Shown in pieces: positions 62,974-64,000 of a DNA stretch of 64,000 bases; position 1 is the stretch's first letter; each line of letters starts with the position of its first letter. The DNA is from JAGXRK01 sp963714415 (lineage in GTDB: Bacteria > Bacteroidota > Ignavibacteria > Ignavibacteriales > Ignavibacteriaceae), in contig CAVQOL010000013.1 of the NCBI GenBank assembly GCA_963714415.1, forward strand, positions 1-64,000, written 5' to 3'. Below the pieces are notes generated by a model. It saw nothing but the letters and a program-made list of their open reading frames with translations. It was not told the DNA's origin and made no database searches. A program made the position numbers and the translations under genes.

Positions 62974-64000
62974 TTAGAATCGTCTCGTCACTTTAGCATA
63001 AATTCCCGAATATTTTGTTACGTCGTCAAGTAATTTGCGATTGTAATTTTCATAACCTAGCGATATCTCGATTTGTCTGAAAGTAGTTAAGTATTCTATT
63101 CTAAATGTTCTAAGATTAAGATCAATTAAGCGACCTTCTTGAAAAATGTAACTTCCTTCAAAACTTATTTTGGAATTTCTTCCCAGCAGATATGCCAGCA
63201 TTAATGAAAAATCAGCAAAATTTTGAGTCGAGTTATCATCAATTAAATTATAAAATCTATAATTGCTCGTAATCGTTCCAATCAGATTATCGCCGGTTTG
63301 TCTGTAGACTCTAAAAAACAGTCCTGCTTGAAGTATAAGGCGTAATATTGCTTTGATAATCTTCATATTCAGCACCGACATCAAGATAATCATAAGAAAT
63401 TCTGATACCGTAAATTTTTTGATTTAAAGTTTTTAAATAATCGGAATTTATCACAGATATATTTGAATAACTCTGATCTGTTCCATTAAAATATAGTTCT
63501 ACAAAATTATTCAGCAGTGTTATACTTGCGCCATATCTGTTTATTCCAGTATTAAAACTAAGTGCCGGTTGCTGCTCTGCTTTATAAGAGACAAGAACAA
63601 TTTCTCCATCTGTTATCTGACCGCCGGGAACTCTTTGGATTTCCAAATAGTTTCCTCTTTGAATTAAAACATAATCGAAATTTTCCTGATAGATAATTGT
63701 TCCTGAAGAATTCTTTACAACCACACTGTTCTTGTCAACATAGGGATTGTTAAGAAGCACTACTGTTCCGTCAGAAAGCAATTTTGATTCATCAAGAATA
63801 TTAAAAGCACCTCCAGTATTAGCTCGATTTTGATAGCTTAATGAATAGTTATAGTTTAGTCTAAGAGTACCTGTGGGAATCTTTTTTGTATAATTAAAAC
63901 CAATTTCGCCCCTACTGATTTTCTCTTCATAAAATGTTTGTGAAACCGTTACATAGTTATACGATAAATGCGATCTTAAACTTTCAAATAGTTGATGTTC
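62974..64000 (-). CDS. outer-membrane beta-barrel protein, partial and frameshifted
   Basis: The gene runs off the right edge (its 5' end is outside). The frame from 64000 down to about 63340 encodes alternating beta strands (SLRSHLSYNYVTVSQTF, GEIGFNYTKKIPTGTLRLN, NFDYVLIQRGNYLEIQRV, SFNTGINRYGASITL). The rest (GLFFRVYRQTGDNLIGTITS to YAKVTRRF) is in a second frame, with the break near 63335-63345. The final residue is Phe, as in outer-membrane barrels. A VVLLNNPYVDKNSVVVKNSSG segment may be a plug- or extracellular-type insert. Passenger and function unknown. Confidence 0.75.

Noticed and set aside
1..64000. tRNA, rRNA and insertion-sequence genes
   Set aside because: I looked in all larger gaps and saw no cloverleaf with a CCA end or T-loop, no rRNA-like sequence and no transposase; short tRNA genes could still have been missed by eye.

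Overview
The window is about 64 kb of AT-rich bacterial chromosome. It reads as a member of the Ignavibacteria / Bacteroidetes-Chlorobi (FCB) group. The reasons are C-terminal type IX secretion sorting domains (NYPNPFNP ... MILLK), a bacterial geranylgeranylglyceryl-phosphate synthase, two-component 'reg-prop' sensor kinases, DUF4301, DUF4412 and DUF4097 proteins, and a possible Bacteroidetes-type promoter (TTG-N19-TATATTTG). The assignment is inference from gene content. No rRNA, tRNA, CRISPR array, transposase or phage gene was recognised.

Layout. 1-6195: end of an aldo/keto reductase, plsY-gpsA (phospholipid entry), dgt on the opposite strand, recG. 6490-10302: a tight cassette of two D-Ala-D-Ala-ligase-like ATP-grasp enzymes, a GNAT acetyltransferase and a lysine 2,3-aminomutase-family radical SAM enzyme, closed by a terminator; this is the best candidate for an undescribed small-molecule system. 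10526-20276: membrane methyltransferase, cell-wall amidase, DUF4097 protein, Trm112-like protein, mnmA, transporters and a response regulator-PAS-kinase. 20375-26831: an internally deleted PLP-enzyme relic, DUF4301, a small unknown protein, and a LuxR regulator with a giant propeller kinase. 27145-31502: iorAB and an OPT transporter. 31778-39529: rsmI, a T9SS repeat protein, rlmD, methyltransferase, S9 peptidase, DUF1232, NUDIX. 39602-42834: GGGP synthase, sedoheptulose-phosphate isomerase, DUF192, alpha/beta hydrolase. 42983-47710: a run of exported proteins (DUF4412, lipoprotein, OmpA, T9SS fragment, M28 peptidase). 48118-54172: a full pyruvate dehydrogenase complex (homodimeric E1, E2 with two lipoyl domains, E3). 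54218-64000: ECF-like sigma factor, DUF255 thioredoxin-domain protein, SIMPL, cytochrome c, lipoproteins, class I aldolase, HAD phosphatase and a beta-barrel protein running off the right edge.

Two window-wide patterns matter for using this annotation. First, at least fourteen conserved genes are interrupted by one- or two-base frameshifts, often in short homopolymers (dgt, recG, amidase, DUF4301, rsmI, T9SS protein, rlmD, NUDIX, DUF4412, M28, aceE and others). Because many are housekeeping genes, uncorrected assembly indels are the likeliest cause, so composite coordinates are given. Second, several families of short palindromic repeats sit between genes, and two short GC-rich palindromes are inserted in frame inside genes (an alpha/beta hydrolase and the DUF255 protein).
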